Assembly: GCA_027575765.1 (NCBI GenBank)
Contig: JANBPT010000689.1
Location: 1-26,157 of the forward strand
DNA: 26,157 nucleotides
Source of the DNA: Tieghemiomyces parasiticus
Taxonomy: Eukaryota > Kickxellomycota > Dimargaritomycetes > Dimargaritales > Dimargaritaceae
Direction: 5' to 3'
This document shows, in pieces, positions 1-9,589 of this stretch. The notes below the pieces were generated by a model that was not told where the DNA came from, ran no database searches, and saw nothing but the letters and a program-made list of their open reading frames with translations. The number at the start of each line of letters is the position of its first letter. Positions within the stretch are counted from its first letter, which is position 1. Both the position numbers and the translations under genes were made by a program.

Positions 1-2
1 CC

Positions 3-68
3 AAGTTTGCCAATGACAAGAGTCGGCCACCTAAGCGGCTAGGCAAGAACCGGCGTCGGAACAAGTAG
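3..68 (+). CDS. C-terminal end of a basic-tailed protein (partial)
   Basis: The third frame reads 21 codons from the window edge to a TAG stop at 66-68. The tail is very basic (about ten Lys/Arg, including KRLGKNRRRNK just before the stop). Such tails are common on nucleolar and ribosome-biogenesis proteins, but that is only an inference from composition and no domain is visible. An AATAAA signal lies 120 nt downstream of the stop, which supports a real 3' end on this strand. The identity of the gene cannot be decided from this fragment; it could also be chance reading, although the basic run and the following polyadenylation signal argue against that. Confidence 0.55.
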   Translation, partial: KFANDKSRPPKRLGKNRRRNK

Positions 69-187
69 TAGTAGGGTATTGCGGTTCGGTTCATTTGCGA
101 CCGACCGGTCGATGAGCCGTAGCAAACTTCATCGTCTACACTAGGTAGGGTATCCTTCTCTTGTTGTTGGCGGATAGAGCTCCTACT

Positions 188-193
188 AATAAA
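188..193 (+). terminator. AATAAA polyadenylation signal of the left-edge gene
   Basis: A canonical AATAAA lies 120 nt after the TAG at 66-68, a usual distance for a fungal 3' UTR. Confidence 0.45.
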
Positions 194-1305
194 CATGGAA
201 CGTGCTCGCTTAGTAATTTTATACTCACGCTCCGCCATATCAAATCACATATCGACCTGCACTCCTTGGAGGATTCCCTCCCCCCACCCTTTTTTTAAGG
301 TTGGCTTGTCAGTCTTCATTTTGTTTCCCTAAACTTCCTTCTCTTACCATAAATGATCTCTATAGCCGACGAGTGAATAACGGACATCTTGGAATTCCAT
401 GATAACGGCGCATCGTGGTCTATCCGCCTCCTTGCCGTCCTTCCCCCCCTCCCTTGCTATACTGTCCTAATGGTTACACCTAGAATACGATATCAGAAGG
501 CATTCCTTCGGCGAAACATGTATCGTTCACGTCAGGGTGGGCTACGGTAGATTCGTTGACCAGCCCGACCCCTATCAACTGTTGCCTTGGCCATACGGTC
601 GGCGGCCCTCCAATATACATTGAGGCTTATTAGCGGGAGGGAAGAAAAGGGGGAAGCCTAAAGTGTAGAATGCAGCGTCAGTTCGTATCCAATATACTAC
701 GCTAATCTTTAGAATGAGGCCCGTAGCTGGGTATCCACCGGCCCATTGTGGGCGTAAAGACCCGGTTCGTACCATTTCCATACCGTGAACGACGCCCCCT
801 CTCCCTCCAACAATAAAATAAATAACTATTGGTCGTAGGCTTTGCGGTCGTGACTTTATCCCGTTGTCCCTTTTCTCCATGACGACAACGAACATTGGGC
901 GGGAGGTAGGTCGGGTTCTTGGTAGTAGCGTTTTTTCTTTTCTTTATTCGTTTCCGCCTCTGCGGAGCCATCCTACCAAGCCATGAGACAGTCGCGGCCC
1001 GCAAGCACCCCACGGTTGATATATAAGCAACGGGGGGCCGTATCAACTTTCCTCCACGACGTCTATTTTTTTTTCTTGCCTGTCAGTATAGTATCTCCTC
1101 TACTGTATATTTCCAAAATTGTACCTCCAGCGTTGCTTCTCGCTCCTAACCACGCCACGTCGCTCTAGACTTGGCTACGCATCCTGAACAGTTGTATACC
1201 CCCTGCCGTTATTTCCATAATATATACTCCCAATTTCAGCCACCATCTTATACCTCTATTAGCCAGCCATTCGACTATCCTTTGACTGCCTGCTTTCTAT
1301 TGGTC
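194..1305. other. Intergenic region and 5' flank of the repeat-protein gene
   Basis: No convincing coding region is seen on either strand; open frames here lack the C/G-ending codon bias of the true genes. It holds several poly-T and poly-C runs, an AATAAA-rich patch near 809-828, and two TATA-like elements (1020-1026 and 1221-1226) that could serve the gene starting at 1306. Confidence 0.5.
1020..1026 (+). promoter_or_regulatory. Candidate TATA box (TATATAA) for the 1306-3198 gene
   Basis: TATATAA at 1020-1026 lies 280 nt upstream of the ATG at 1306, followed by a pyrimidine-rich leader. A weaker TATATA at 1221-1226 is an alternative that would give a leader of about 50 nt. Confidence 0.35.
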
Positions 1306-3198
1306 ATGTATATACCCTGGTGGTTTATTATGGGCATGGTGATCCTTGCGGCTGCCCTTCCCGCCCAGAATTTACCCAACGATAACACCATATCGGACAC
1401 AAACGACCCTAACAAGAACAGCCGCAACATCCCTTTGAGCCAATCCACCGATGACTCCGATACCATAATCGTTAATCCGCCTCTCGACTCACCCTCTGCC
1501 AATACTATTACTGTGAACCCGCCAATTTCCCAGTCCCCAACCTCCACACCGTCCTCCTCCGATGGCTTCCTAGTCGCAGCTAGACAACGCATCCTAAATA
1601 TGGTGGGTATTCGCCCCGACCAGACGTCTCCGACCAATCTAGATGGCACTGACCTCCACAAACCAGAACTGACGCCGTCGCAGAAAGGTATGGTAGGCCG
1701 TATTGTTGACGCCTTGAGCATTTTACCCCTACCGATCTTCATCAAAAATATTCTCGGCCTGCCAATCCCACAGGACCTTAAAGCACCGTCCAAGCAACCC
1801 AGCTTCATGAGTCGCCAAGCGTACCGCCTAATCAACAGTGCCAGTAACGGGCTGAAACTAAGTACTAAAACCCTGGAAAGACTTCGCAAGATTGTCCGAC
1901 TTGAAGCCATGGACCGGGTTATCCGCGAACGCCGCACTGCCGAAATCAAGGCTGAGCTCGACGAGACCGTCGGCAAACTAGCCGCCTCGTCCTCATCCTT
2001 AATTTCGCCGCCGTCTGTCAGCAGACAGCATAGTTACCCGTCTATCCAGCTGGGAGAGTATGGTGTTCCTATCAACCTTCAAATGAAGGCGGAAAACAGT
2101 CGCCGTGATGCCGCCGTTGCGTCGGCTTCGCCACTGGAATCCGGTTCAACGGCGGTCAAGAGTGACCCTCGAAAATTAACTGCAGAGGAAGAAAACAGCC
2201 TCAAGTCATATCAATTGACCGATTTCACCATCCCGCCACCCTCTTCCAAGTTTAATCCTAGACACAGAACGACCGTGGAGGAACTTCCGGACGAAAATGA
2301 GGGCCAAGAGACCACATCCCACGATGATTCCCTATATGATCTGATTCAACGCGATGCTCAACTGCCCGTTAACCAGCCACCGCTCGACACCGAGCTTACC
2401 GCTGAACGCGATGGTATTCAGGACAAGGATCGCGACAACCCACCCTTCAGCAACCATAACGAGCACCGTCACTACGATACTAATCTGGACAACATACCTT
2501 CCCGCTCCCCGTCGTTAGTTTCGAACGGCTTATCCGACAGCGATCTGTCCTCCTATAGTGACGACAATGCGTCCATCAAGAGTGGTGCTAGCTCGTCCAC
2601 GGCTTCCGGTCGGTCCGCCTTGGGGTTTCTGAAAAAATTCCAGAGCGCGAATGGTCTACCACCAAAGGCTACGGCCAACACTGGTCTCACTACCCCGGAC
2701 CCCCCGTCGTTATTTTCGAACGGCATATCCGGCACTGAAGACGACAGCGACCTTTCATCCCTGTCCTCGTATAATGGCGATAATGCGTCCATCAACAGTG
2801 CTACCACATCGTCCACGGCTTCCGGTCGGACCGCCTTGGAGCTACTAAAAGAATTACAGAAAGAGAATGGTCTGCCACCGCCAAAGGCCAACGTCCGTCG
2901 AACTACGCCGGACCATCGCCACGAAACCAACTTGGATAACGTGTCTTCCCGCCCCCCGTCATTAATTTCGGACACCCTATCCGACAGTGAAGACGACAGC
3001 GACCCGTCCTCGTATAGCGATGACAGTGCGTCCATCAAGAGTGGTGCTAGGTCGCCCACGGCTTTCGGTCAGTCCGCCTTGGGGTTGCTAAAAAAATTCC
3101 AGAACGCAAATAATGGTCTGCCACCACAGCCCAACGTTGGTATCACTACTACTCCGGACACTTACTCGCAGATCTCGACCGTCGCGGCCGCAACGTGA
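1306..3198 (+). CDS. Predicted secreted or membrane-anchored Ser/Asp-rich protein with three C-terminal repeats
   Basis: I do not recognise the family. The frame is open upstream to 1150 but has no ATG before 1306, so that ATG is taken as the start, giving 630 residues. The N-terminus (MYIPWWFIMGMVILAAALPA) is a hydrophobic segment that looks like a signal peptide or signal anchor, though it lacks the usual basic residues in front. Residues about 25-85 are Ser/Thr/Asn/Pro-rich. Residues about 85-215 hold short helices with an Arg/Lys/Glu-rich stretch. Residues about 235-385 are polar and probably disordered. Residues 387-618 are three imperfect copies of one module, each with an acidic serine part (for example SDSDLSSYSDDNASIKSG) and a short amphipathic helix of the type ALGFLKKFQ followed by NGLPP. 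The protein ends shortly after the third copy at TGA 3196-3198. A secreted or cell-surface role is inferred only from the N-terminus and composition. Confidence 0.75.
   Translation: MYIPWWFIMGMVILAAALPAQNLPNDNTISDTNDPNKNSRNIPLSQSTDDSDTIIVNPPLDSPSANTITVNPPISQSPTSTPSSSDGFLVAARQRILNMVGIRPDQTSPTNLDGTDLHKPELTPSQKGMVGRIVDALSILPLPIFIKNILGLPIPQDLKAPSKQPSFMSRQAYRLINSASNGLKLSTKTLERLRKIVRLEAMDRVIRERRTAEIKAELDETVGKLAASSSSLISPPSVSRQHSYPSIQLGEYGVPINLQMKAENSRRDAAVASASPLESGSTAVKSDPRKLTAEEENSLKSYQLTDFTIPPPSSKFNPRHRTTVEELPDENEGQETTSHDDSLYDLIQRDAQLPVNQPPLDTELTAERDGIQDKDRDNPPFSNHNEHRHYDTNLDNIPSRSPSLVSNGLSDSDLSSYSDDNASIKSGASSSTASGRSALGFLKKFQSANGLPPKATANTGLTTPDPPSLFSNGISGTEDDSDLSSLSSYNGDNASINSATTSSTASGRTALELLKELQKENGLPPPKANVRRTTPDHRHETNLDNVSSRPPSLISDTLSDSEDDSDPSSYSDDSASIKSGARSPTAFGQSALGLLKKFQNANNGLPPQPNVGITTTPDTYSQISTVAAAT
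2464..2700 (+). repeat. Internal repeat unit 1 (79 codons)
   Basis: This copy runs from HRH-DTNLDN through the acidic serine block and the ALGFLKKFQ helix to LTTPD. It is closest to unit 3: both keep the HRH..TNLDN lead-in, the KSGA motif and KKFQ. Confidence 0.8.
2701..2913 (+). repeat. Internal repeat unit 2 (71 codons, lead-in missing)
   Basis: This copy begins at PPSLFSNG and lacks the HRH..TNLDN lead-in. Its helix is changed to ALELLKELQ. The stretch of about 20 nt ending with the CCTCCGGTCGG-type core is nearly identical to unit 1 at the DNA level (TCGTCCACGGCTTCCGGTCG in both). Confidence 0.8.
2914..3159 (+). repeat. Internal repeat unit 3 (82 codons)
   Basis: This copy runs from HRH-ETNLDN to TTTPD, with acidic block SDSEDDSDPSSYSDDSAS and helix ALGLLKKFQ. 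It carries one extra Asn before GLPP. Confidence 0.8.
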
Positions 3199-4026
3199 TA
3201 TCATTAGGTGGCTGCCCGAAAGAAATCCAGCGAGGGATGTAACGAATGGTTTATTACTAAATAATTGGTTGCATCCCTCTTCTCTCCGTATAATCACTCC
3301 GGGTCCCGCACGCCCATTAAGATTGACATCGGCTCTACAAAGCAGTTGCCCTTGGAAAAAAATATTGGACCTACTATTCGCTCCTCATCCTTAGTAACTA
3401 GCTCATTTACCTCCATTTTGGTTTCTCCTTCACACTTTTTTTTCATACCTATCGTTTACGTTAAGGGTGTACATCTATTTCTCCCGCGTTGAAGCTCATA
3501 TTTCTTTGTTTTCTCCAATTGGAAGCCGTGCCCACCCTGACGAACTTGCAAGTAAGCGTTTATATTAAGCAAAAAAAAACAATCCGCCATCAGAAATATA
3601 ATTTCCATAGTTGGTTGTGGTGTGTATAAACTTACAGTGTGCAGACAATAAAACGGACTGAAGAGGAATGGACTAACACAATATAGAGAGAGTGAGTAGC
3701 TGATAGATAGGGTTGGAAAAGGAATGGCGGCGAAGAAAGTAAAAGAATAATGATCATTATAATAAGATTGGCAGGACGGCTAATGCAGTGTCAAAAGTGG
3801 GGGAGGGCACCAACAGACAACGTCGGAACCAGGTCCACTGTGGCCTAATTCTCAAAAAGGCAGATTTATACATCTTGATTGCCGTGGACATCCGGCCCGA
3901 GTACAAACGGAGGATTGATAGGCAGGGGGAGGGGGGAAATACGCCGGACGTTGCCATATGGCAGGTGGACACTTTACTCTCTCTCTCCTCCTTAAATACG
4001 CTGGGCAAAGCGTATTGCCGTACCTT
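3199..4026. other. Convergent intergenic region with two 3' UTRs
   Basis: These 828 nt lie between the stops of the repeat-protein gene (+) and the CSC1-like gene (-). No coding region is supported. A plus-strand AATAAA lies at 3647-3652. On the minus strand the only AATAAA seen is at 3250-3255, 772 nt beyond the CSC1 stop, so CSC1 probably uses a variant signal or has a 3' UTR overlapping that of its neighbour. Confidence 0.5.
3647..3652 (+). terminator. AATAAA polyadenylation signal of the repeat-protein gene
   Basis: The only canonical plus-strand signal between the two convergent stops, 449 nt after TGA 3196-3198. A nearer variant signal cannot be excluded. Confidence 0.4.
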
Positions 4027-6795
4027 CTACAGGACGGCCTGGTTGGAAAACAGGTTCCCGGGGCTGGGAGGTTCTTGGGTATCTACCTTGATGTGCGACT
4101 TCCCATCGAGGTACGCATGGTCAGTGACGACTACGACGCGATCACCGGACTCACGCTGAACCTCTTCAAAGAGCGGGGAGGCGAGGTGGGTATTGTCGCT
4201 GGGGATCCAGGCTACCGAGGTCGTGGAGGCGCGGACCGCTGGATTGGTATAGAGTAAACGGAGGTCATTATCATCCAGGCGGGGACGGCAGGAGGCGGCC
4301 GATCCAGGGGTGGCCTGGATTACGGTCTCATCGTACGCACTGAAGAAGGACAGGCGCGGTTTGGCCGGATCGGGCTGAGTTGTGAGACCTGCTGCGCTGT
4401 GGGAATGCGGGTCCTCGTCCGGCAGGGATCCGTCCGACGACGATTCGCTGGGTCGCCGGGGCAGGTAGCCCGCAGCTGCTGCCGGTCCGGATGGGGCGCC
4501 CGTCAGGTGTGGGTTGCTCGGGTTGCGCAGGGTATCCGATTGCGACGCAAAGTTCACCTTGGCGGACTGGTCGTCAGCGTGCGCACGGGCATCGGCCAAT
4601 TTACCCTTAATAGTCCCGGGCGACAGGTCGGTGCCCTCGTCGCGGTCGCCGCTTAGCAAATGACAGACCTCTTCCTTATCACAGGTCTCCTGGTACGAGT
4701 TGATGGGCAGGACCTTGAACAGCGGGTCGTAGATCTTGATCAGGTACACGTTAAAGGCGATGACGACGGCGAGCAGGAGGACGGAAATGACAATCTTGGC
4801 CGGCGACTTGTTGAGCGCCATCAAGCCCAAGAAGGTGAGCACGAAAAGGTAGACGCCTACCAACATGTGGTATAGGATGCGCGGGAAGGATAGGCCGCCC
4901 GTGTCGAACGAAGTCTCGTCGTAAATGTAGAGCATCTGGTACCGGTACACCAAGTAATACAGGGAAAAGTAGACCACAATAAAGATGAGGACGAGTGGGG
5001 CGATAGTGGAGTAGACCATGCCCACCACGAAGATGAGGGTGTGGCTTGGGATGGCCGTGCCCCAGTGGAACTCGCTAGGCTTATTGACCTTGAGCAGTTC
5101 GCGCGGGGTGCCGGCTAACAGGGTCGCCTTTAAATTGCGCATGATGAGCGGGACAACCCGCAAAATGTCCTTGCTGGCCCCGGACAGGCCCTGCAGCATG
5201 ATGTAGGACAAGAAGAACACGTTCACTTTGGGTAGTTCCTGGGCCAGAATGTAGGCTATCTGCTGCGGGTTGTCGAGAATGGCGCCGATGGCGGAGGTGA
5301 TACCACCCGCGAGGGTGGACACGAGAAACACGTTGACCACCAGAAAGAAAAAGTAGCGGTGGACCAGGGACAGCTCCACGTCGGACTTGAGCACGGTGCC
5401 CTCAAACCTGGACAGCAGGCGCAGGACCATCGGCAGAATCATCATCAGGATGGCCACGGCCAGGGCCGGCAGGATACCTTGGATGACACCAAACACGACG
5501 GGCGGGAGATCGTTAAGCCCCTTGAAGGCGTCAATGCTGGCGAGAGTGGACAAGGACGAGATGGAGGTCACCAGGGACACAGGGACGGCCCAGAAGAGAA
5601 CCAGCACGATGGTGATGGCCACGGAGATGAGGCTGCGAACCTGGCGCATGTACGGGTTCATACTGAGGTTGGACCACACCACGTCGTCTGGATTCACCTC
5701 GAGGTGACGCGGGTTCATATGCAACGGGCTCTTATCCAGTAGGCTCTGATAGGCCATGTGAGCAGCGATCTGGCGGTTGAAGAGTACAAAGGCTGAGCCC
5801 AGGCGGGGCCGCTGGCGAACGGTTGACTGCTCAGACGCAATCTTATCCCCAAGTCCCCGCAGTTCGTGGCTATAGTGCGCAACGGAGTCAACCTTGTCCC
5901 CGACGAACGGAATGTAGCCGAGGCGGTGAGTGGGGCGCGTGGGGGGGTCGATTGCAGCGGCTGCGCCGCCCTGCTCCAGATGCTCGGGCGGGGCTTGACC
6001 TGTTGTGGTCTTGGTATGCTTGTGGGCCAGTTTGGAGCACTGCACGGTGTACTTAGACAGGACCTTTTCGAGCTTAATGGCCACCTTGTCACGCTCCTCA
6101 ACGTGGTCCTCGAGCTGAGACACCTTTCGGGGCATGTAAATTTGGCGCACGCCACCGGGGAAAGCACTAAAGATGCGCTGTAGCTTGGACCGCGAGTTGA
6201 GACTGCGCGGAATGTCGGTAACCAGGATGGTGTTTGCCTGGGCGGAGGCCTGGTGGGCTGGGTTAAGCAGGTAGCGGTGGCGAAGGTTGATGTAGCCCTG
6301 GGCGCTGTGTAGGATCGTGTAGAGCACGGCGGCCACGAACAGCACGGTGAGGATGAGGTGGGCCCATAGGTAGTTGGACCCGCCCTTAATGTTACCGATG
6401 GATAGGGACTGCAGGCCCTTGTTGCCGCCTCCGCCAACCGCGTTGAGCGGAAGCAGGATGGCGCAGGCCACTACGGCGAAGACGAAAAATAGCTTAAGCG
6501 TTGTGCGCAAAAAGTTAAGGAACATGTAGCAGTCCAAGGACGTGCGCTCGATAATGAGCAGGTCCGGGGCGCGCAAGGTGGGCCATACCCAGGCGAACAA
6601 GCCCCGACTCAGTGGCGGGGGCGTTTTGTCTTCGGACCGGTAGCTGATGCGGGGCTCATAGGTTGCCCTGTCGATGGGGCGCAGGATGCAGAAGAGCAGG
6701 AAGGTCGCTAGGCCGATCGCGGCGTTGAAGATGAGGGCGGAGGTAAAGGTGGCTACCGAGGTGTCATCGGCGTCGGTCGTGGAGTTGGTGGCCAT
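4027..6795 (-). CDS. CSC1/OSCA1-like calcium-permeable cation channel (DUF221 family)
   Basis: A single uninterrupted frame of 922 residues, about the family's usual length. Established family knowledge: CSC1/OSCA/TMEM63 proteins are membrane cation channels gated by osmotic or mechanical stress; older annotations call them RSN1 or PHM7 proteins. What the sequence shows, in order: an N-terminal membrane segment near residues 18-40 with two more by residue 175 (RSN1_TM region); a long cytosolic domain at about 190-395 (PHM7_cyt), containing ANTILVTDIP and LGSAFVLF; a block of further hydrophobic segments at about 400-690 (RSN1_7TM); then a polar Ser/Pro-rich tail. Residues about 847-905 (YTNPAVRA, VAWIP, TDHAYLDGK) match the fungal C-terminal tail domain (PHM7_ext). 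The ATG at 6793-6795 gives the expected start just before the first membrane segment. The cytosolic domain has an Ala/Pro/His-rich loop near 265-290. The gene converges with the repeat-protein gene and diverges from the MUB1-like gene. Confidence 0.93.
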   Translation of the reverse strand: MATNSTTDADDTSVATFTSALIFNAAIGLATFLLFCILRPIDRATYEPRISYRSEDKTPPPLSRGLFAWVWPTLRAPDLLIIERTSLDCYMFLNFLRTTLKLFFVFAVVACAILLPLNAVGGGGNKGLQSLSIGNIKGGSNYLWAHLILTVLFVAAVLYTILHSAQGYINLRHRYLLNPAHQASAQANTILVTDIPRSLNSRSKLQRIFSAFPGGVRQIYMPRKVSQLEDHVEERDKVAIKLEKVLSKYTVQCSKLAHKHTKTTTGQAPPEHLEQGGAAAAIDPPTRPTHRLGYIPFVGDKVDSVAHYSHELRGLGDKIASEQSTVRQRPRLGSAFVLFNRQIAAHMAYQSLLDKSPLHMNPRHLEVNPDDVVWSNLSMNPYMRQVRSLISVAITIVLVLFWAVPVSLVTSISSLSTLASIDAFKGLNDLPPVVFGVIQGILPALAVAILMMILPMVLRLLSRFEGTVLKSDVELSLVHRYFFFLVVNVFLVSTLAGGITSAIGAILDNPQQIAYILAQELPKVNVFFLSYIMLQGLSGASKDILRVVPLIMRNLKATLLAGTPRELLKVNKPSEFHWGTAIPSHTLIFVVGMVYSTIAPLVLIFIVVYFSLYYLVYRYQMLYIYDETSFDTGGLSFPRILYHMLVGVYLFVLTFLGLMALNKSPAKIVISVLLLAVVIAFNVYLIKIYDPLFKVLPINSYQETCDKEEVCHLLSGDRDEGTDLSPGTIKGKLADARAHADDQSAKVNFASQSDTLRNPSNPHLTGAPSGPAAAAGYLPRRPSESSSDGSLPDEDPHSHSAAGLTTQPDPAKPRLSFFSAYDETVIQATPGSAASCRPRLDDNDLRLLYTNPAVRASTTSVAWIPSDNTHLASPLFEEVQRESGDRVVVVTDHAYLDGKSHIKVDTQEPPSPGNLFSNQAVL

Positions 6796-9166
6796 ACTGA
6801 CGGGGCCGGATCGGGGTGGAAGGCGCCGGGGCTAACTGGGGGGGAGGGAGGGGGTAGGCCCGAGCGGGTGCTGGGGATTGTCGTGGAGTCGCCAGAGGCC
6901 AGCAGGAACCCGTCAGCCGTCAGTTGAGGAAGAGAGATTAGGACACAGGCACTTGCGTAGCGGGTTTAACACTCCGTGGTCAATACAAGGGGCAGGTTGC
7001 TAAGGAGGGTTGGAGCGCAGGTTGTCAGGAGATAGTCGGGGGAAAGAGTAATAGGGTATTATATGTATGGCAAGTCCGAGGCGGGACGACCGTCAAGGGG
7101 TATGTTTAGTAAAAAGGGAGGGCGGTTGACGTAGAAGGAAGGATGGAAGGTGAGAAGCGCCCTTGGTAGTAGCGAGTCGTGGCGGGAAGGGCGGAAGGAC
7201 GAACAGGCAGCAGCGAAGGAGAAGGTAGGGGGCTGAGGATAGGCTTCTTTATGTAAAAAGGAGCCCACTAGAGGCCAAATGTCTAGCATCGGCGGAGGGA
7301 AGGAAGTGAGCGAAATAAATATGGGTTCGGAGACGGCCTGATGGCGAGGCGGCCAGGCCATTGATTCGACAAGGGGCGGCGGAGTGATTGCATGTCCAAA
7401 CGAGGAGGGCGGGAATTACGGCGACGTCAAGCCGGGCCCACTGCCCGCCAGCTGGACACGCCCGTAATGGATAAGAGGTGGTGGCTTGCGGCACCTCGCC
7501 TGTGCCATCTACCGCCCTCTCGCCAGGTACTGGAGCGTCGCGCAAGGAGTGTACGACGGCTGTGCCGACGCGGGTCTATGCACCCGCATCGACGGTCGAC
7601 ATGCCAACTAGTGGCTTCGGTAGAGGGCAGTGATGGCATAGGAAGCATGAAGACTCAACCTTTTGACGTCAGGCAGGCGTTGGGCGGTATGGCTCTGCCC
7701 GGGCTCCAGGGAAACTTCGTCATGGGGACCGGCCATCGCGGTGAGGGGAAGGCCAATATCATGGACAAACGACATACTAGCCAACCGCATAACGCATAGA
7801 GGAGGTCGACTGGGTTGTTCGAAAAAAAAAACACATAGGAAAGGCGTGCGGAGATTGGGAGAAGCGGCAGGTGTTTGCGGACGAACCAAATGACGGCGGA
7901 CTTCCCCCCCTACTGGCCTCTCGTCCTTTCGGCGCTACCTGGCCCGCTCTCGCCCACTTGCTGTGCATACCGCTGTGTGGGGGGGGGGTAGTGCACCAAG
8001 GCTCCATTCGTCAGGCGAATGTCTCTGGCCCTGCCTGATTGGGTAGATACGTGTGTAGCATCACGTCGGTATGGCGTATCCCCCACCTCCAGCCCCATTC
8101 AGGAAAGCCCGGCTGGCTTTCACCGGACCCCGTGCCAATCCTCTCCGCAAAAAAATAAAAACGCAAATTACCAACTGGGACCTATTAGCTCACTCGTCCA
8201 CGCTCCTTGGATGCCCCTCTAGAAGGCAAGTGGGTGGATTAGCAGAGTGGGATACTTCCAAAACGGGCCATATGTGTTCAACGCAGCCGACAGCATGGCC
8301 ACGGGCATCTTCCATATTTGTTTATTAGCGGCCCCTCGCTGTCTCCATGTCCCAAGGCACCCACCTGGAGAATATTGTATGCAGCCATCCTCGCCGCGAA
8401 AAGCCGACCATGCGGCCATCGCCGACCCAATGGCCCCTCGATCAAGCCATTCTGAAGATTTGTATAGTGGAGGGACAGCACGATCTTGGCGCAACGCCCA
8501 CGGGGCATACTGCGACAGCGCATACACTCAGAGCCCTAGTCAGTGCGGGAGAGGAGGGGTGCTGCCCACCCAAAGTGCTTCGGTGGACACGAGACCGGTC
8601 GGAAACGCCACGGCGGCCAACAGACCTCCTTTGGACACATTCCGCCCGACTTGGGTGCGGTTGGAACCTTCCATTTTTCCTAATCTAGTGGCTAGCTGCA
8701 TTCTCGATTTCGACGCGCCTCGCCAACCCTGCTGCAGCATGGTACGTGCGAATCGGTGCCGCGGGGGTCAGGGCGGATGAGTCGGGATCGGGGCGGAGTG
8801 GCCGCCACACAGTACGTATAGCGGTAGTGACACAGGCGGTAACAGTTGTAAGTCCGCCTTCGAGATTTAGAACTGTGGCTCTAAACCCCCGCTCTCTGCC
8901 TCGCATGGTCCGAGGCGGGTTATCATGTACAACCGCTTGGCCACGGTGGCGTGGCAAACCTCCCCCCAAACCCTGGCGGGCCGCAAATTCACCATTTCGT
9001 CGGCCACTCCGCGTCGCTAAGGCAACGGCTTACTGCCTGGCCGTCGTTGTGTTCAAGTCTGGCCCCACGGATTTCATCAGGGATTTGGACCTAGTCGACT
9101 GGGTGGCCTTAGCTCGGCCAATAGCACCCGGTTATAGCCTCCGCCGGTCACAATGCTTTGTCACCA

Positions 9167-9186
9167 GGGCCCGGCCTGTCGGGCCC
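9167..9186. repeat. Perfect 7-bp GC hairpin
   Basis: GGGCCCG and CGGGCCC are exact inverted repeats around a 6-nt loop (GCCTGT). It lies in noncoding DNA about 400 nt upstream of the MUB1-like gene and has no assigned function. Confidence 0.5.
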
Positions 9187-9560
9187 CGGCGACACCATGC
9201 GCTGTACACCGCCGGACTACTGCAGGTACCCTTGTGACCTCAATAAACTAGCGTCGCCACCCAAGTTTCACGTTCGTGACGGGAACACACGCACACACCC
9301 TGCCTCGTTGCTCGCCAAAGTGGTCCCTCACCCGCCAGCGCCCTTTCCTGCGCACCTCAGTCCCACCGGCAAGGCTCTAAAGAACCGCCTTTTTGCGAAT
9401 GGGGCCGACCATACCTTCCGGAATCCAGAACTTTCCTACTCCCTTTCATGCCTCCACCCCGAGAAGTTGACCTCCGGCTGCCCCCCTCCTTCGCTCGGCA
9501 ATTTTATGTCTTACTGGCCTTCTTTATATTGCCACACGTCCCCGGCCTGACCTTCGCGCT

Positions 9561-9568
9561 TTATATAA
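9561..9568 (+). promoter_or_regulatory. TATA-like element (TTATATAA) just upstream of the MUB1-like gene
   Basis: It ends only 21 nt before the ATG at 9590. It includes the in-frame stop TAA (9566-9568) that closes the frame upstream, so the ATG is well fixed. If it is the functional TATA box, the leader must be extremely short. Confidence 0.35.
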
Positions 9569-9589
9569 CTACCCTCCACTCTATCGACC

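Larger units (their letters stand above)
6796..9589. other. Long divergent intergenic region without a convincing gene
   Basis: These 2.8 kb separate the CSC1-like start (-) from the MUB1-like start (+). Open frames of up to 177 codons exist, but they overlap on several frames, often lack an ATG, show no known motif and no third-position C/G bias. The region holds a run of ten G at 7979-7988, an A-rich run near 7821, a GC hairpin at 9167-9186, an AATAAA at 9241-9246 and a TATA element at 9561-9568. No tRNA, snRNA or transposon signature was recognised. Confidence 0.5.

Noticed and set aside
5715..6437. 240-codon ORF in another frame of the CSC1-like gene
   Set aside because: It is a shadow of the high GC third position of the true gene; its composition (Ser, Thr, Pro, Arg) is typical of such frames.
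7392..7799. Plus-strand ORF of 135 codons starting with ATG
   Set aside because: It is rich in Arg, has no third-position C/G preference, no motif, and overlaps equally long frames on the other strand.
8247..8780. Plus-strand ORF of 177 codons
   Set aside because: It begins with GTG, its first ATG is inside, and composition does not resemble the sure genes.
8746..9237. Plus-strand ORF of 163 codons followed by an AATAAA at 9241
   Set aside because: It begins with GTG, contains no recognisable motif, and the AATAAA right behind the stop is probably chance.
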